In this document: positions 51,023 to 60,834 of the stretch, one piece after another
Layout: every line of letters begins with the position of its first letter
Numbering within the stretch: the stretch's first letter is position 1
Program-made: the position numbers and the translations under genes
Assembly: GCF_016820515.1 (NCBI RefSeq)
Contig: NZ_JADHDV010000014.1
Location: forward strand, 57,311-121,310
Origin: Pseudoxanthomonas beigongshangi
Lineage (GTDB): Bacteria; Pseudomonadota; Gammaproteobacteria; Xanthomonadales; Xanthomonadaceae
DNA length: 64,000 bases
Direction of reading: 5' to 3'
Notes under the pieces: generated by a model
Databases searched by the model: none
The model's input: the letters and a program-made list of their open reading frames with translations, nothing else
What the model was told of the DNA's origin: nothing

Positions 51023-51112
51023 AATAATCCAGCAACTGCCGGGGAGCGGTCGCGAATGCGACACCGGCCGCGCGTGGCGGCCGGTGTGCGGTGGAACGGT
51101 GGACTGCGCGGC

Positions 51113-51829
51113 TCAGCGCGGCGAACGCGGCTTCAGTTCGTCCTGGCTGAGGAAGCCGTCCTTGTTCGCGTCGAGCTGTTCGAAGCGCTCGGCCAGGCGC
51201 GACTTGCCCTTGGCTTCGTCACGGCTGATGCGGCCGTCCTTGTTGGCGTCGGCGGCGGCGAAGCGCTCGGCGCCACGCGCCTGCATGCGCTGCTGGAACT
51301 GCGCGCGCCGGTTGGCGTCGGCGGCGTCGATCTCGGCGCGGGTCAGCTTGCCGTCCTTGTCGGTGTCGGCGCCGGCGAACCATTCGTCACGGCGCTGCTT
51401 GCCGCGCAGTTCGCGATCCTTGGCGTCGACATAGCCGTCGCCATTCGCATCCATCCTGGCGAAATGCTCGGCGAAGCGCGGCTGCTTGCCGGCCTCGGCC
51501 TTGCTGATGCGGCCGTCGCCGTCGGTGTCCAGTTGCTTCATCATGCCGCCTTGACCACGACGGTGGCCGCCGCCGTCCATGCCGTGTCGGCGATGCGGGC
51601 GTTCCTCCGCACTGAGCTTGCCGTCCTTGTTCTTGTCGAGCGTGTCGAAACGCTCGGCCAGGCGCGGATGCGCGGCGGCTTCAGCGCGATCCACGACGCC
51701 GTCGCCGTTCTTGTCCAGGGCCGGGCGCGAGGCGCCTGCGGCCGGCGCGGACTGGGTGGCGGCGAAGGCGGTGCCGGCGGCGAGCGCGGTCAGCACGGCC
51801 ACCAGGAGCAGGGTCTTGTTGCGGGTCAT
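51113..51829 (-). CDS. Exported protein with seven EF-hand loops
   Basis: The 238-aa product has a signal peptide (LLLVAVLTALAAGTAFA) and seven 12-residue calcium-binding loops of type DxNxDG: DKNGDGVVDRAE, DKNKDGKLSAEE, DTDGDGRISKAE, DANGDGYVDAKD, DTDKDGKLTRAE, DANKDGRISRDE and DANKDGFLSQDE. A His/Gly-rich linker (RRHGMDGGGHRRGQGG) separates the second and third. It probably buffers or senses calcium in the periplasm. Confidence 0.9.
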   Translation of the reverse strand: MTRNKTLLLVAVLTALAAGTAFAATQSAPAAGASRPALDKNGDGVVDRAEAAAHPRLAERFDTLDKNKDGKLSAEERPHRRHGMDGGGHRRGQGGMMKQLDTDGDGRISKAEAGKQPRFAEHFARMDANGDGYVDAKDRELRGKQRRDEWFAGADTDKDGKLTRAEIDAADANRRAQFQQRMQARGAERFAAADANKDGRISRDEAKGKSRLAERFEQLDANKDGFLSQDELKPRSPR

Positions 51830-51975
51830 GTTCGGGTTCTCCTGATCACGCGGCGCGGTTGCGCCACTGACCGGGAAAACGCCCGGCGGCCGCCACGGTT
51901 GACGCGGCGACGAACGGATTCAGCTTCCAGCCGGTCGCATGCGCCGCGACGACGGCCGCGCAGTATGCTGGCCGC

Positions 51976-52563
51976 ATGGTCCACGCCTTCGCCCGCGCCG
52001 TTTCCATTCTCGGACACCCGATGCTGGTGCTGCCGGTGGCGGCGCTGTTGCTGGCCACGCGCACCCTGGGCGTGCGCGAGGCGGCATGGATGGCGTTGGG
52101 CTTCGCCGGGTTCGCCGCACTGGTGATGGGCTGGTCGGGATGGCAGGTGCGGCGTGGCCGCTGGCAGCACGTGGACGCGAGCCGGCACGAGGAACGCCGG
52201 ACCTTGAACCGCTTCCTGCTGGTCGCGCTGGCGCTGGCGGCGGTGCTGGGCTGGGTCGCCGGCCAGCCGGTGCAGCTGGCGCTGGGACTGATCCTGGCGG
52301 CGGCGCTGATCGCGGTGGCGATGCTGGGCGCGCGATGGTGCAAGCTGTCGCTGCACATGGCCTTCGTCATCTATGCGGCGATCCTGCTGTCGCAGCTCCA
52401 TCCGGGCTGGGGCATCGCCGGGTTGGCGTTCGCCGCATTGGTGGCGTGGTCGCGGCTGAAACTGCGCCGGCACGTGCCGCGCGATCTGGTCGCCGGCGCG
52501 TTGGCCGGCGCGACGGCGGGCGGCCTGTTCGTCTGGCTCGCGCCGAAACTGGCGGGGGCGTGA
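51976..52563 (+). CDS. PAP2-like membrane phosphatase family protein
   Basis: The 195-aa protein has about six transmembrane helices. Phosphatase-like motifs are present as SLHMAF and [16 protein letters not shown], but the first KxxxxxxRP-type motif is weak, so it may be a non-canonical or inactive PAP2 homologue. Its stop overlaps the bpt start by one base (TGATG). Confidence 0.75.
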   Translation: MVHAFARAVSILGHPMLVLPVAALLLATRTLGVREAAWMALGFAGFAALVMGWSGWQVRRGRWQHVDASRHEERRTLNRFLLVALALAAVLGWVAGQPVQLALGLILAAALIAVAMLGARWCKLSLHMAFVIYAAILLSQLHPGWGIAGLAFAALVAWSRLKLRRHVPRDLVAGALAGATAGGLFVWLAPKLAGA

Positions 52564-53300
52564 TGGGCAACAATCCTCCGCAGCCGGCCGAAGACCTGCG
52601 CCTGTTCCATACCGGCGAACATCCCTGCGGCTACTGGCCGGATCGCAACGCGCGCGATCTGGTGCTGGATCCGCGCGATCCGCGCTTGCCGATGTTCTAT
52701 CCGAACGCGCTGGCATGGGGTTTCCGCCGCTCCGGCGACATCGTCTACCGACCGCATTGCCTGGGCTGCCAGGCATGCGTGGCAGTGCGGATTCCGGTGG
52801 AACGGTTCCAGCCGGATCGCAGCCAGCGCCGCTGCGCGCGGCAGAATCCGGACGTGGACGTGCGGGTGATGGTGGCCGAGCGCAGCGAGGAGCACGTCGC
52901 GCTGTACCAGCGCTACCTGACCGCACGGCACCCGCTGGGCGGCATGGACGATCACGGCGCGGTCGAGTTCGAGCAGTTCCTGATCGGCAGCTGGGCCAAC
53001 AGCCGCTTCCTGGAACTGCGCGAACACGGACGGCTGCTGGCGGTGGCGGTCACCGACGTGCTGCCGGAAGCGCTGTCGGCGGTCTACACCTTCTACGATC
53101 CGGATCTGGCCGCGCGCGGGCTGGGCACGCTGGCGATCCTGCGCCAGATCGCCTGGGCGCGCCGCGAGGGCCTGCCGCACCTGTACCTGGGCTACTGGAT
53201 CCACGGGCATCGCAAGATGGACTACAAGCGCCGCTTCCAGCCGCTGGAAGCCTACGACGGCCGCGGATGGCGGGACTTCCAGCCGCCGCCGGATCCGTAA
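52563..53300 (+). CDS. bpt: Aspartate/glutamate leucyltransferase (Bpt)
   Basis: The 245-aa protein has the two-domain Ate1-like fold: N-terminal Cys-rich part ([14 protein letters not shown], then [18 protein letters not shown]) and the C-terminal GNAT-like domain ([72 protein letters not shown]). Bpt moves Leu from Leu-tRNA to N-terminal Asp/Glu of proteins, marking them for ClpS/ClpAP degradation. Length is normal. Confidence 0.92.
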   Translation: MGNNPPQPAEDLRLFHTGEHPCGYWPDRNARDLVLDPRDPRLPMFYPNALAWGFRRSGDIVYRPHCLGCQACVAVRIPVERFQPDRSQRRCARQNPDVDVRVMVAERSEEHVALYQRYLTARHPLGGMDDHGAVEFEQFLIGSWANSRFLELREHGRLLAVAVTDVLPEALSAVYTFYDPDLAARGLGTLAILRQIAWARREGLPHLYLGYWIHGHRKMDYKRRFQPLEAYDGRGWRDFQPPPDP

Positions 53301-53345
53301 CCGCGCTGTCATCGGCGGCGCTGGCGCCCATGTCAGAATGGCGGC

Positions 53346-54560
53346 ATGCGAACCTTACTCCTGCCCGCCTGCCTGCTTTCCCTGCTCACTGCCTGCGTGA
53401 ACGTCAACGTGCACGGTGATCCCGCCGCCGCCCTCGCCGACAGCCCCGCGCGCCTGCGCGTGGCCACCTACAACACCTCGCTGTATTCGGATGAAGCCGG
53501 CGGCGTGATCCGCGAGCTGGAAGGCGACAGCGCGCATGCGCGCAAGATCGCCGTGGTGCTGCAGAAGGTGCGGCCGGATCTGGTGCTGCTCAACGAGTTC
53601 GATTACGACGAGGCACATCGGGCGGCGGATCTGTTCCAGCAGCGTTATCTGGAAGTGGCCCAGCCCGGCGGCGGCGAAGCGCTGCGCTATCCCTACCGCT
53701 ATCTGGCGCCGGTCAACACCGGCGTGCCCAGCGGGCTGGATCTGGACAACAACGGCGAAGCCGGCGGCGAAGGCCGCGCACGCGGCAACGATGCCTGGGG
53801 CTACGGCCTGCACCCGGGCCAGTACGGCATGCTGGTGCTGTCGAAGCATCCCATCGATGCCGCGCAGGTGCGTACCTTCCAGTTGCTGCGCTGGAGCGCC
53901 CTGCCCGGCGCGGCGCGTCCGATCGATCCGGCCACCGGCGAATCCTGGTATCGCGACGAGGTGTGGTCCAAGTTGCGGCTGTCGTCGAAGTCGCACTGGG
54001 ACGTGCCGGTGCGTATGCCCTCCGGCGTGGTGCATTTCCTGGTCTCGCATCCGACCCCGCCGGTATTCGACGGTCCGGAGGATCGCAATGGTGCGCGCAA
54101 CCACGACGAGCTGCGCCTGTGGCACGAATACATCAGCGCGGGCGACAAGCCCTGGCTGTGCGACGACGCGGGCGTCTGCGGCGGGCTGGCCCAGGAGGCG
54201 CGCTTCATCATCGCCGGTGATCTCAACAACGATCCGGTCGATGGCGACGGCCGCCACGAGGCGATCCTGGAATTGCTGGAACATCCGCGGGTGATGCGCC
54301 ATGCCACCCCGCAGAGCCGCGGTGGCGCCGAGACCGCCGAAGCCTACGCCGCCAAGGGCATCGCCCGTCGCGGCGCGCCCGGCCACGTCACCGGCGATTT
54401 CGGTCCGAAGGCCGGCGCGATGCGGCTGGACTACGTCCTGCCCTCGACCGGCTTCGCCTACGAGGGCGGCGGCGTGTTCTGGCCCGCGAAGGCGGAAGCC
54501 GACGCCGCCATCGCCGACGGCAGCGACCATCATCTGGTGTGGGCGGTTCTTCTGCCCTGA
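53346..54560 (+). CDS. Endonuclease/exonuclease/phosphatase-family lipoprotein
   Basis: The 404-aa product has a lipoprotein signal (LLPACLLSLLTAC, lipobox LTAC) and an EEP-fold domain: ATYNTSLYSDE, LVLLNEFDY with catalytic Glu, VHFLVSHPTPP, FIIAGDLNNDPVDGDG and the terminal SDHHLVWAVLL (His). Members degrade nucleic acids or phosphate esters outside the cytoplasm. No partner gene is nearby. Confidence 0.88.
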   Translation: MRTLLLPACLLSLLTACVNVNVHGDPAAALADSPARLRVATYNTSLYSDEAGGVIRELEGDSAHARKIAVVLQKVRPDLVLLNEFDYDEAHRAADLFQQRYLEVAQPGGGEALRYPYRYLAPVNTGVPSGLDLDNNGEAGGEGRARGNDAWGYGLHPGQYGMLVLSKHPIDAAQVRTFQLLRWSALPGAARPIDPATGESWYRDEVWSKLRLSSKSHWDVPVRMPSGVVHFLVSHPTPPVFDGPEDRNGARNHDELRLWHEYISAGDKPWLCDDAGVCGGLAQEARFIIAGDLNNDPVDGDGRHEAILELLEHPRVMRHATPQSRGGAETAEAYAAKGIARRGAPGHVTGDFGPKAGAMRLDYVLPSTGFAYEGGGVFWPAKAEADAAIADGSDHHLVWAVLLP

Positions 54561-54577
54561 GGGCTGTTTCTTCCCTT

Positions 54578-55176
54578 GTGGGAGCGACGTCAGTCGCGAC
54601 CGTGCGCAACACCGATTGAGGCAAGCGCGACGCAGGGGGGCGGATGATCGCGCGTCCCCGACATTCCCGGCCCGTCTGTTTTCCCGTCGCGACTCACGTC
54701 GCTCCTACAAGGGTGCTTTCCTGTGGGAGCGACGTCAGTCGCGACCGTGGTCAACATCGATTGCGGCAAGCGCGACGCAGGGGGCGGATGATCGCGCGCC
54801 CCCGACGTTCCCGGCCCGTTGGTTTTCCCGTCGCGACTCACGTCGCTCCTACAGAGAGCTATCCTTGTAGGAGCGACGTCAGTCGCGACCGTGGTCAACA
54901 TCGATTGCGGCAAGTGCGACGCAGGGGGGCGGATGTTCGCGCGCCCCCAACGTTCCCGGCCCATCTGTTTTCCCGTCGCGACTCACGTCGCTCCTACAGA
55001 GACCTATCCTTGTGGGAGCGACGTGAGTCGCGACCGTGGTCAACATCGATTGTGGCAAGCGCGACGTAGGGGCGGATGATCGCGCGCCCCCGACATCCCC
55101 GGCCCGTTGGTTTTCGCGTCGCGACTCACGTCGCTCCTACAAGGGGGTTTTCCTGTGGGAGCGACGTGAGTCGCGA
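54578..55176. repeat. Tandem repeat array of about 144 bp
   Basis: Units starting with GTGGGAGCGACG or GTAGGAGCGACG begin at 54578, 54723, 54867, 55012 and 55155, with spacing 143-145 bp. Each carries the inverse element TCGCGACTCACGTCGCTCC and a central GATTGNGGCAAG...GGGGGCGGATG segment. It shares the palindromic ends but not the centre with the 140-bp array at 50.6 kb. No gene lies in it. Confidence 0.9.
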
Positions 55177-55194
55177 ATACGGGATGTGGGGCGC

Positions 55195-55488
55195 CTACGA
55201 CCCCACCACCGTCGTGCGCGGGCTGAAGCCGATGGCGCCGTCGCTGCGTGCGGAGACGATCATCTTGACCATGCTGCCGGGGATCATCACTTCGATCTGC
55301 ACGGTCTTGCCGTCCGGCGCGAGGCCTTCCAGGGTCATTTCGATCAGTGCGCCGGCGGTGTCGATCTCCCGGCACAGGATGTGCGGTTCGCCACCTTCCA
55401 CCTGTACCAGATAGGGCTTGATCGCCTCGCCCAGCGCTTCCAGCGCCTGCGGGAAGAAGAACACCGCGTAGCCTTCATTTCCGTTCAT
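55195..55488 (-). CDS. Small hypothetical protein next to purT
   Basis: The 97-aa soluble product has no recognised domain (FFFPQALEALGEAIKPYLVQVEGG, ALIEMTLEGLAPDGKTVQIEVMIPGSMVKMIVSARSDGAIGF). It lies 10 bp after purT on the same strand and so is probably co-transcribed with it; its coding is supported by position and codon use only. Confidence 0.55.
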   Translation of the reverse strand: MNGNEGYAVFFFPQALEALGEAIKPYLVQVEGGEPHILCREIDTAGALIEMTLEGLAPDGKTVQIEVMIPGSMVKMIVSARSDGAIGFSPRTTVVGS

Positions 55489-55498
55489 GGTCCGATCC

Positions 55499-56683
55499 TT
55501 ACTTGAGTTCGATGCCGAGGGCTTCGGCGGCGTCGCGCGCGATGGCGCGGGCGGTGTCGATGTCGGCGGCGCGCGCCAGGGTCACGCCGACCCGGCGATG
55601 GCCCTCCACGCGCGGCTTGCCGAACAGGCGCAGCGCGGTGTCCGGCGCGGCCAATGCCTTGTCCACATTCGAGAACACCGGCACGCCATGGCCGTGCGCC
55701 AGCACCGCGCACGAGGCCGACGGGCCCTGCTGGCGGATGACCGGAATCGGCAGGCCGAGGATGGCGCGCGCGTGCAGCGCGAATTCGCTCAGTTCCTGCG
55801 AGACCAGGGTGACCAGGCCGGTGTCGTGCGGACGCGGCGAGACTTCGCTGAACCACACCTCGTCGCCCTTCACGAACAGCTCCACCCCGAACACGCCCCA
55901 GCCGCCCAGGTTGTCGGTGACCGCGCGCGCCACCGCCTGCGCGTTTTCCAGCGCGCGCGCCGACATCGGCTGCGGCTGCCAGCTCTCGCGGTAGTCGCCG
56001 TCGCGTTGCAAATGACCGATGGGTTCGCAGAACGAGGTGCCGCCGGCGTGGCGCACGGTCAGCAGGGTGATTTCGTAATCGAAGTCGATGAATCCCTCGA
56101 CGATGCAGCGGCCGGCGCCGGCACGGCCGCCGGTCTGCGCGTATTCCCAGGCCGGCGCGATGTCGGCGTCTTCGCGCACCGTGCTCTGGCCCTTGCCGGA
56201 GGAGGACATCACCGGCTTGACCACGCACGGCAGGCCGATGGCGGCGATGGCCTCGCGATACTCCGCCTCGATGTCGACGAAGCGGTACGGCGAGGTCGGC
56301 AGGCCGAGGGTTTCGGCGGCCAGCCGACGGATGCCTTCGCGATCCATGGTCAGGCGGGCGGCGCGTGCGGTCGGGATGACCCGGGCCGCGCCCTCGGCTT
56401 CCAGCGCCACCAGGGTGTCGGTGTGGATGGCCTCGATCTCCGGGACGATCACGTGCGGGCGTTCCCGCGCGACCAGCGCGCGGACCGCGGCCGGATCCAG
56501 CATGTCCAGCACGTGGGAGCGGTGCGCGACCTGCATGGCCGGCGCGTCGGCGTAGCGGTCGGCGGCGATGACTTCCACGCCCAGCCGCTGCAGTTCCAGC
56601 GCCACCTCCTTGCCCAGTTCGCCCGACCCCAGCAGCAGGACCCGGGTGGCGTGGGGGCTGAGCGGGGTGCCGAGGTCGACCAT
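55499..56683 (-). CDS. purT: Formate-dependent phosphoribosylglycinamide formyltransferase (PurT)
   Basis: The 394-aa protein is an ATP-grasp enzyme with N-terminal [50 protein letters not shown], the central loop [12 protein letters not shown], and C-terminal [14 protein letters not shown]. PurT makes formyl-GAR from GAR, formate and ATP in purine synthesis, as an alternative to PurN. The start at 56683 gives the normal length. Confidence 0.95.
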   Translation of the reverse strand: MVDLGTPLSPHATRVLLLGSGELGKEVALELQRLGVEVIAADRYADAPAMQVAHRSHVLDMLDPAAVRALVARERPHVIVPEIEAIHTDTLVALEAEGAARVIPTARAARLTMDREGIRRLAAETLGLPTSPYRFVDIEAEYREAIAAIGLPCVVKPVMSSSGKGQSTVREDADIAPAWEYAQTGGRAGAGRCIVEGFIDFDYEITLLTVRHAGGTSFCEPIGHLQRDGDYRESWQPQPMSARALENAQAVARAVTDNLGGWGVFGVELFVKGDEVWFSEVSPRPHDTGLVTLVSQELSEFALHARAILGLPIPVIRQQGPSASCAVLAHGHGVPVFSNVDKALAAPDTALRLFGKPRVEGHRRVGVTLARAADIDTARAIARDAAEALGIELK

Positions 56684-56769
56684 GGGACGGAATTCCGATG
56701 CGGGGAGGGAGCGGCATTCTACCGGCCAGGCTCCCCGCCCTTCCCGGCCGACAGACGGCACTTGCCAAG

Positions 56770-56787
56770 TGATATCATTTTGATATC
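56770..56787. promoter_or_regulatory. Perfect dyad GATATCA-TTT-TGATATC at the head of the SPFH operon
   Basis: GATATCA (56771-56777) and TGATATC (56781-56787) form a perfect inverted repeat, and the left part extends to TGATATCA. It lies 27 bp before the SPFH start and downstream of divergent purT. Ribbon-helix-helix dimers typically bind short repeated boxes of this kind, and such a protein is encoded one gene further on, so autoregulation is likely (inference). Confidence 0.6.
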
Positions 56788-56813
56788 TTTCCAGCCAACA
56801 AGGAGAGACCACC

Positions 56814-57698
56814 ATGAAAGAGAACCCCATCCGCTCGCTGCCCGGCATCCCCTTCCTGCTCGCCCTGCTGGCCGTGACCGCCCTGGCGGTCTGGCTGTTC
56901 GTCACCGGCATCGGCCCCGACCCGAAGTATTCCGGCGTCGTGTCCGGCATGCGGATCGCCGTCGGCGTCATCCTGGGCGTGCTGGCTTTCTTCAGCGTGA
57001 TCGGCCTGTACACCGTGCAGCCCAATCAGGCCGCGGTGGTCAGCCTGTTCGGCAAGTACGTCGGCACCGTCAAGGACAACGGCCTGCGCTGGAACAACCC
57101 CTTCTACTCCAAGAAGAAAGTCAGCCTGCGCGTGCGCAACTTCGAAAGCGGCAAGCTCAAGGTCAACGAGCTGGACGGCAGCCCGATCGAGATCGCCGCC
57201 GTCATCGTGTGGCAGGTGGTCGATGCCTCCGAGGCCGTCTACAACGTGGACGACTACGAGAGCTTCGTGCACATCCAGTCCGAATCCGCGCTGCGGGCGA
57301 TGGCCACCAGCTATCCCTACGATCAGCACGAGGAAGGCCAGCTGGCTCTGCGCAGCCACGCCACCGAGATTTCCCAGCACCTGAAGAACGAACTGGCCGA
57401 GCGCCTGGCCGACGCCGGTGTGCAGGTCATCGACGCGCGCATCAGCCATCTGGCCTACGCGCCGGAAATCGCCCAGGCGATGCTGCAACGCCAGCAGGCC
57501 AATGCGGTGATCGCTGCGCGTACCCGCATCGTCGCCGGCGCGGTCGGCATGGTCGAGATGGCGCTGGCCGAACTGCAGAAGAACGGCGTGGTGCAACTGG
57601 ACGAGGAGCGCAAGGCGCAGATGGTCAGCAATCTGCTGGTGGTGCTGTGCGGCGATCGCAGCACCCAGCCGATCGTCAACACCGGCTCGCTGTACTGA
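56814..57698 (+). CDS. SPFH/band-7 membrane protein
   Basis: The 294-aa protein has two N-terminal transmembrane helices (about 12-31 and 46-65) and an SPFH domain ([110 protein letters not shown]). It resembles stomatin/QmcA-type scaffolds. Compared with the SPFH protein at 23499 it is membrane-inserted and of a different subfamily. It heads a probable seven-gene operon. Confidence 0.9.
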   Translation: MKENPIRSLPGIPFLLALLAVTALAVWLFVTGIGPDPKYSGVVSGMRIAVGVILGVLAFFSVIGLYTVQPNQAAVVSLFGKYVGTVKDNGLRWNNPFYSKKKVSLRVRNFESGKLKVNELDGSPIEIAAVIVWQVVDASEAVYNVDDYESFVHIQSESALRAMATSYPYDQHEEGQLALRSHATEISQHLKNELAERLADAGVQVIDARISHLAYAPEIAQAMLQRQQANAVIAARTRIVAGAVGMVEMALAELQKNGVVQLDEERKAQMVSNLLVVLCGDRSTQPIVNTGSLY

Positions 57699-57719
57699 GC
57701 CGGGCGGAAGGCAGGCGTC

Positions 57720-57908
57720 GTGGCCGAGAAGAAAGCCTATCCCCTGCGCATCAGCGCCGACGTGCTGAACGCGGCGCAGCGCTGGGCGGATGACGAGTTG
57801 CGTTCGCTCAACGCGCAGATCGAATACGTGCTGCGCGATGCGCTGCGCAAGGCCGGGCGCCTGCCCAAACCGTCGCCCTCGCCGGACGCCGACGGCGACG
57901 ACGAGTAA
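57720..57908 (+). CDS. Arc-type ribbon-helix-helix DNA-binding protein
   Basis: The 62-aa protein has the Arc/MetJ pattern ([42 protein letters not shown]): one ribbon strand followed by two helices. A GTG start at 57720 follows the SPFH stop by 22 bp. No toxin partner is next to it, so it is more likely a regulator of the operon (through GATATCA-TTT-TGATATC) than an antitoxin. Confidence 0.82.
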   Translation: MAEKKAYPLRISADVLNAAQRWADDELRSLNAQIEYVLRDALRKAGRLPKPSPSPDADGDDE

Positions 57909-57965
57909 TCGCGCCACGACAGGCGCAAGGTCGCGGTCCACCGCGACCCGGACAAGGAGAAGGAC

Positions 57966-58145
57966 ATGAGCAAGCGTTGGACCTACCAGGTCATCGAAGT
58001 GAAGCCCGGCCTGATGGGCGGCCTCAAGCGCGAGGATCTGCAGAACGAACTCAATCGCCTGGGCGCGCAGGGCTGGGAACTGGTCAACACCATCGTGCCC
58101 GCCCCGATGGCCGCGGTGCAGATGGTGTTCAAGAAGGAGGCTTGA
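57966..58145 (+). CDS. DUF4177 small protein
   Basis: The 59-aa product (WTYQVIEVKP; LKREDLQNELNRLGAQGWELVNTI; QMVFKKE) is a complete DUF4177 protein, a small alpha/beta protein of unknown function. It lies 58 bp after the RHH gene and one base before the next start, which supports it as part of the operon. Confidence 0.85.
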   Translation: MSKRWTYQVIEVKPGLMGGLKREDLQNELNRLGAQGWELVNTIVPAPMAAVQMVFKKEA

Positions 58146-58146
58146 G

Positions 58147-59451
58147 ATGCGCGTTGCGTTATGGATTGTGCTGGCGCTGGGCGCGCTGTTCACCCCGCCC
58201 GCCTTCGCCGCCGACACTGCCGATGCGATTGCCGAACGCCTGCTGGATCGCCTGCAGGCCGGCGACTACGCCGCCGCCGAGGCGATGTTCTCGCCGGAGA
58301 TGGCCGCCGCCGTGCCGCAGGACAAGCTGAAGGCCGTGTGGGAATCGCTGCCGGCGCAGATGGGCGCGTTGCGCACGCGCGGCGAGCCCAGGGTCGCGAC
58401 GCATGAGGGCATGCAGGTCGCACTTACCCGGCTGGAGTTCGCCAATGGCGCGATCAACGCGCAAGTCGCGGTGAATGCACAAGGCAAGGTCGCCGGCTTC
58501 CTGCTGCAACCAGCACCGCCGGAAGCCGCCACGCCGGTCCCCGCCGACGCGGCATACCAGGAGCGCGAACTCACCGTGGGCACCGGTGGACAGGCGCTGG
58601 CCGCCACCCTGGCGATACCCAAGGGTGCGGGTCCCTTCCCCGCCGTGGTGCTGGTGCACGGTTCCGGTCCGCAGGATCGCAACGAAACCATCGGCCCCAA
58701 CCGCCCGTTCCTGGATATCGCCCGCGGCCTGGCCGCGCAGGGCATCGCTGTGCTGCGTTACGAGAAGCGAAGCAAGGCGCGTCCGCAGGATTTCACCGGC
58801 GGCAAGTCGTTCACCGTCGATGACGAAGTCACCGACGATGCGGTCGCCGCGATCGCCACCCTGCGCGCCCAGCCCGGCATCGACGGCAAGCGCGTATTCG
58901 TGCTCGGCCACAGCCAGGGCGGCATGCTTGCGCCCCGCATCGCGCAACGCTCCGGCCAGGTGGCCGGTCTGATCCTGTTCGCCGCGCCCGCGCGTTCGCT
59001 GCTGACGATCCTGCCGGAACAGAACCGCTACCTGCTGGCCAAGCGGGGGCCGACGACACCGGAAGCGCAGGCGTTCCTGGACAAGCTGGATGCGCAGATC
59101 GCCAACGTGCGCGGCAACGCGCCCGACGATTCCACCGACACGCCGCTGGGCCTGCCAGCCCGCTACTGGCGCTCGCTGGAAGCCATCGACCCGGTGGCCG
59201 AGGCCAAGGCGCTCGACCTGCCGCTGCTGCTGTTGCAGGGTGGCCGCGATTTCCAGGTCGTCGATGCGGACTGGCAGCGCTGGCGCAGCGGACTGGCCGG
59301 CGACCGCCAGGCCGCCTTCAAGCACTACCCGGCCCTGAATCACCTGGGCATCGCCGGCGAAGGCGCCGGCACGCTGTCCGAGTACCAGCGACCCGGCCAG
59401 GTCGATCCGCAACTCATCGCCGACACCGCCCGCTGGATCAAGGAACACTGA
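58147..59451 (+). CDS. Exported alpha/beta hydrolase with N-terminal DUF3887 domain
   Basis: The 434-aa product has a signal peptide (ALWIVLALGALFTPPAFA), an N-terminal small alpha+beta domain of DUF3887 type (about 25-125) and an alpha/beta-hydrolase domain (VVLVHGSGPQDRNETIGPN; elbow GHSQGGMLAPR; LLLQGGRDFQVVDADW; HYPALNHLGI). Such secreted hydrolases include esterases and acylpeptidases; no substrate is known. Confidence 0.85.
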   Translation: MRVALWIVLALGALFTPPAFAADTADAIAERLLDRLQAGDYAAAEAMFSPEMAAAVPQDKLKAVWESLPAQMGALRTRGEPRVATHEGMQVALTRLEFANGAINAQVAVNAQGKVAGFLLQPAPPEAATPVPADAAYQERELTVGTGGQALAATLAIPKGAGPFPAVVLVHGSGPQDRNETIGPNRPFLDIARGLAAQGIAVLRYEKRSKARPQDFTGGKSFTVDDEVTDDAVAAIATLRAQPGIDGKRVFVLGHSQGGMLAPRIAQRSGQVAGLILFAAPARSLLTILPEQNRYLLAKRGPTTPEAQAFLDKLDAQIANVRGNAPDDSTDTPLGLPARYWRSLEAIDPVAEAKALDLPLLLLQGGRDFQVVDADWQRWRSGLAGDRQAAFKHYPALNHLGIAGEGAGTLSEYQRPGQVDPQLIADTARWIKEH

Positions 59452-59453
59452 GC

Positions 59454-59993
59454 ATGACCCGCGATTTCACCGTTGCCCCGCTCGACCGCTGGACCCTGCT
59501 CGGCCTGTGGCTGCCGATGACCAGCGCCATGGCGATTGCGGCGGGCGCCGTGCTGTGGAACACCAGCGAAACCGTGCCGCGCGGCCTGCTGTTCACCCTG
59601 CCCTTCATGCTGCTGGTCGGCGCGGTCCTGCACGTACTGCTGCGCCGCCGCCGCATCCAGCTGGAACATGATCAGTTGCGGATCACCGCGACCATGTTCC
59701 GCAAGCAAGTCCCGGTCAGCGCCATCGATCTGGACAAGGCCCGCATCGTCAATCTCGACGAGCACACCGAACTCAAGCCCGCCTTGAAGACGAATGGTTT
59801 CAGCCTGCCCGCGTTCACCGCCGGGAACTACCGCCTGCGCAACAAGGCCAAGGCGTTCTGCCTGATCAGCGACCGCGCGCGGGTGCTGGTGCTGCCGCTG
59901 CGGGACGGTCCGCTGGTGCTGCTGAGTCCCGAGAAACCGCGGGAATTGCTGGACGGCCTGCGCGAAGTGGCGGCCTCCGCGCCGCGCCGCTAA
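59454..59993 (+). CDS. Membrane protein with bacterial PH-like domain
   Basis: The 179-aa protein has two N-terminal transmembrane helices (about 12-34 and 42-62) followed by a bacterial PH-like beta-domain (IQLEHDQLRITATMFRKQVPVSAIDLDKARIVNL; FCLISDRARVLVLPLRDGPLVLLSPEKPRELL). It starts two bases after the hydrolase gene. PH-like domains of this kind scaffold membrane proteins or bind lipids. Confidence 0.78.
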   Translation: MTRDFTVAPLDRWTLLGLWLPMTSAMAIAAGAVLWNTSETVPRGLLFTLPFMLLVGAVLHVLLRRRRIQLEHDQLRITATMFRKQVPVSAIDLDKARIVNLDEHTELKPALKTNGFSLPAFTAGNYRLRNKAKAFCLISDRARVLVLPLRDGPLVLLSPEKPRELLDGLREVAASAPRR

Positions 59994-60003
59994 GCTGCCG
60001 GGC

Positions 60004-60834
60004 ATGCACACGCCTCCGGTTCCGCTCAAGACCCGCCTGCTCAACACGCCCGACGTGGAACTGTGGCCCGGCGGCCTGCTGCGCGCGCGCGGCAACGCCG
60101 ATGCGCGCATCCTCGCCCGCGCCCGGCGGGTGCTGCGACGCAAGCGCGACGGCCGCTACCTGGCCGCGGAACTGCCCGAGGGACTGATGCCGTTGATACC
60201 GGGCCTGCCTCGCGAGCCCGGCATCGAGGCGGCGCTGGATCGGCTGGACCACGACGGCGGCGGACGCGGCCCCTGGCGGGGCGAAGCCGGCGAACTGCCG
60301 CTGGACGCACTGCGCGACCATCTCCATGCGCTGGGCCTGGACGACAGCTACGGCGAACGTACCAGCCTGCCGCTGGTGGCCGAGCCGGACACGCTGGCCT
60401 TCGCCGGTTTCGATCGCTACCGCCGTGCGCTGTGGCTGACCCACGCCGCCGCGCGCGCCTGGCTGGGCCTGCGCGACGCCGCCGCGCGAGAGGGCGTGGT
60501 GCTGGAGGCCATTTCCGGCTACCGCAGCCACGACTACCAGCTCGGCATTTTCGAACGCAAGCTCGCGCGCGGGCAGACGGTGGAGGAGATCCTCTCGGTC
60601 AACGCCGCACCCGGCTACAGCGAGCATCACAGCGGCCGTGCGCTGGACATCGGCGCGCCGGACGAGCCGCCCGCCGAGGAGAGCTTCGAGCACACCGCCG
60701 CATTCGCATGGCTGGTGGCGAACGCCGGCGCATTCGGCTTCTCGCTCAGTTACCCGCGCGACAACCCGCACGGCATCGTCTACGAGCCGTGGCATTGGTG
60801 CTTCGCCGCTGATGTCGCGGCCGATGCGGACTGA
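60004..60834 (+). CDS. VanY-type D-alanyl-D-alanine carboxypeptidase
   Basis: The 276-aa protein has the M15B motif set: SGYRSHDYQ, YSEHHSGRALDIG (zinc His and Asp), and the terminal EPWHW (zinc His). It lacks an evident signal peptide, though an upstream start may exist. Such enzymes remove the last D-Ala of the peptidoglycan stem peptide. The following gene starts inside its 3' end. Confidence 0.88.
   Translation: MHTPPVPLKTRLLNTPDVELWPGGLLRARGNADARILARARRVLRRKRDGRYLAAELPEGLMPLIPGLPREPGIEAALDRLDHDGGGRGPWRGEAGELPLDALRDHLHALGLDDSYGERTSLPLVAEPDTLAFAGFDRYRRALWLTHAAARAWLGLRDAAAREGVVLEAISGYRSHDYQLGIFERKLARGQTVEEILSVNAAPGYSEHHSGRALDIGAPDEPPAEESFEHTAAFAWLVANAGAFGFSLSYPRDNPHGIVYEPWHWCFAADVAADAD

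Noticed and set aside
55487..57793. Plus-strand open frame of about 770 codons over purT and the SPFH gene
   Set aside because: Antisense shadow of purT joined to the wrong frame of the SPFH gene.
57720..58145. Toxin-antitoxin pair (Arc-type protein with DUF4177)
   Set aside because: DUF4177 is not a known toxin, and the genes are embedded in an operon led by an SPFH protein; a regulator role for the Arc-type protein fits better.
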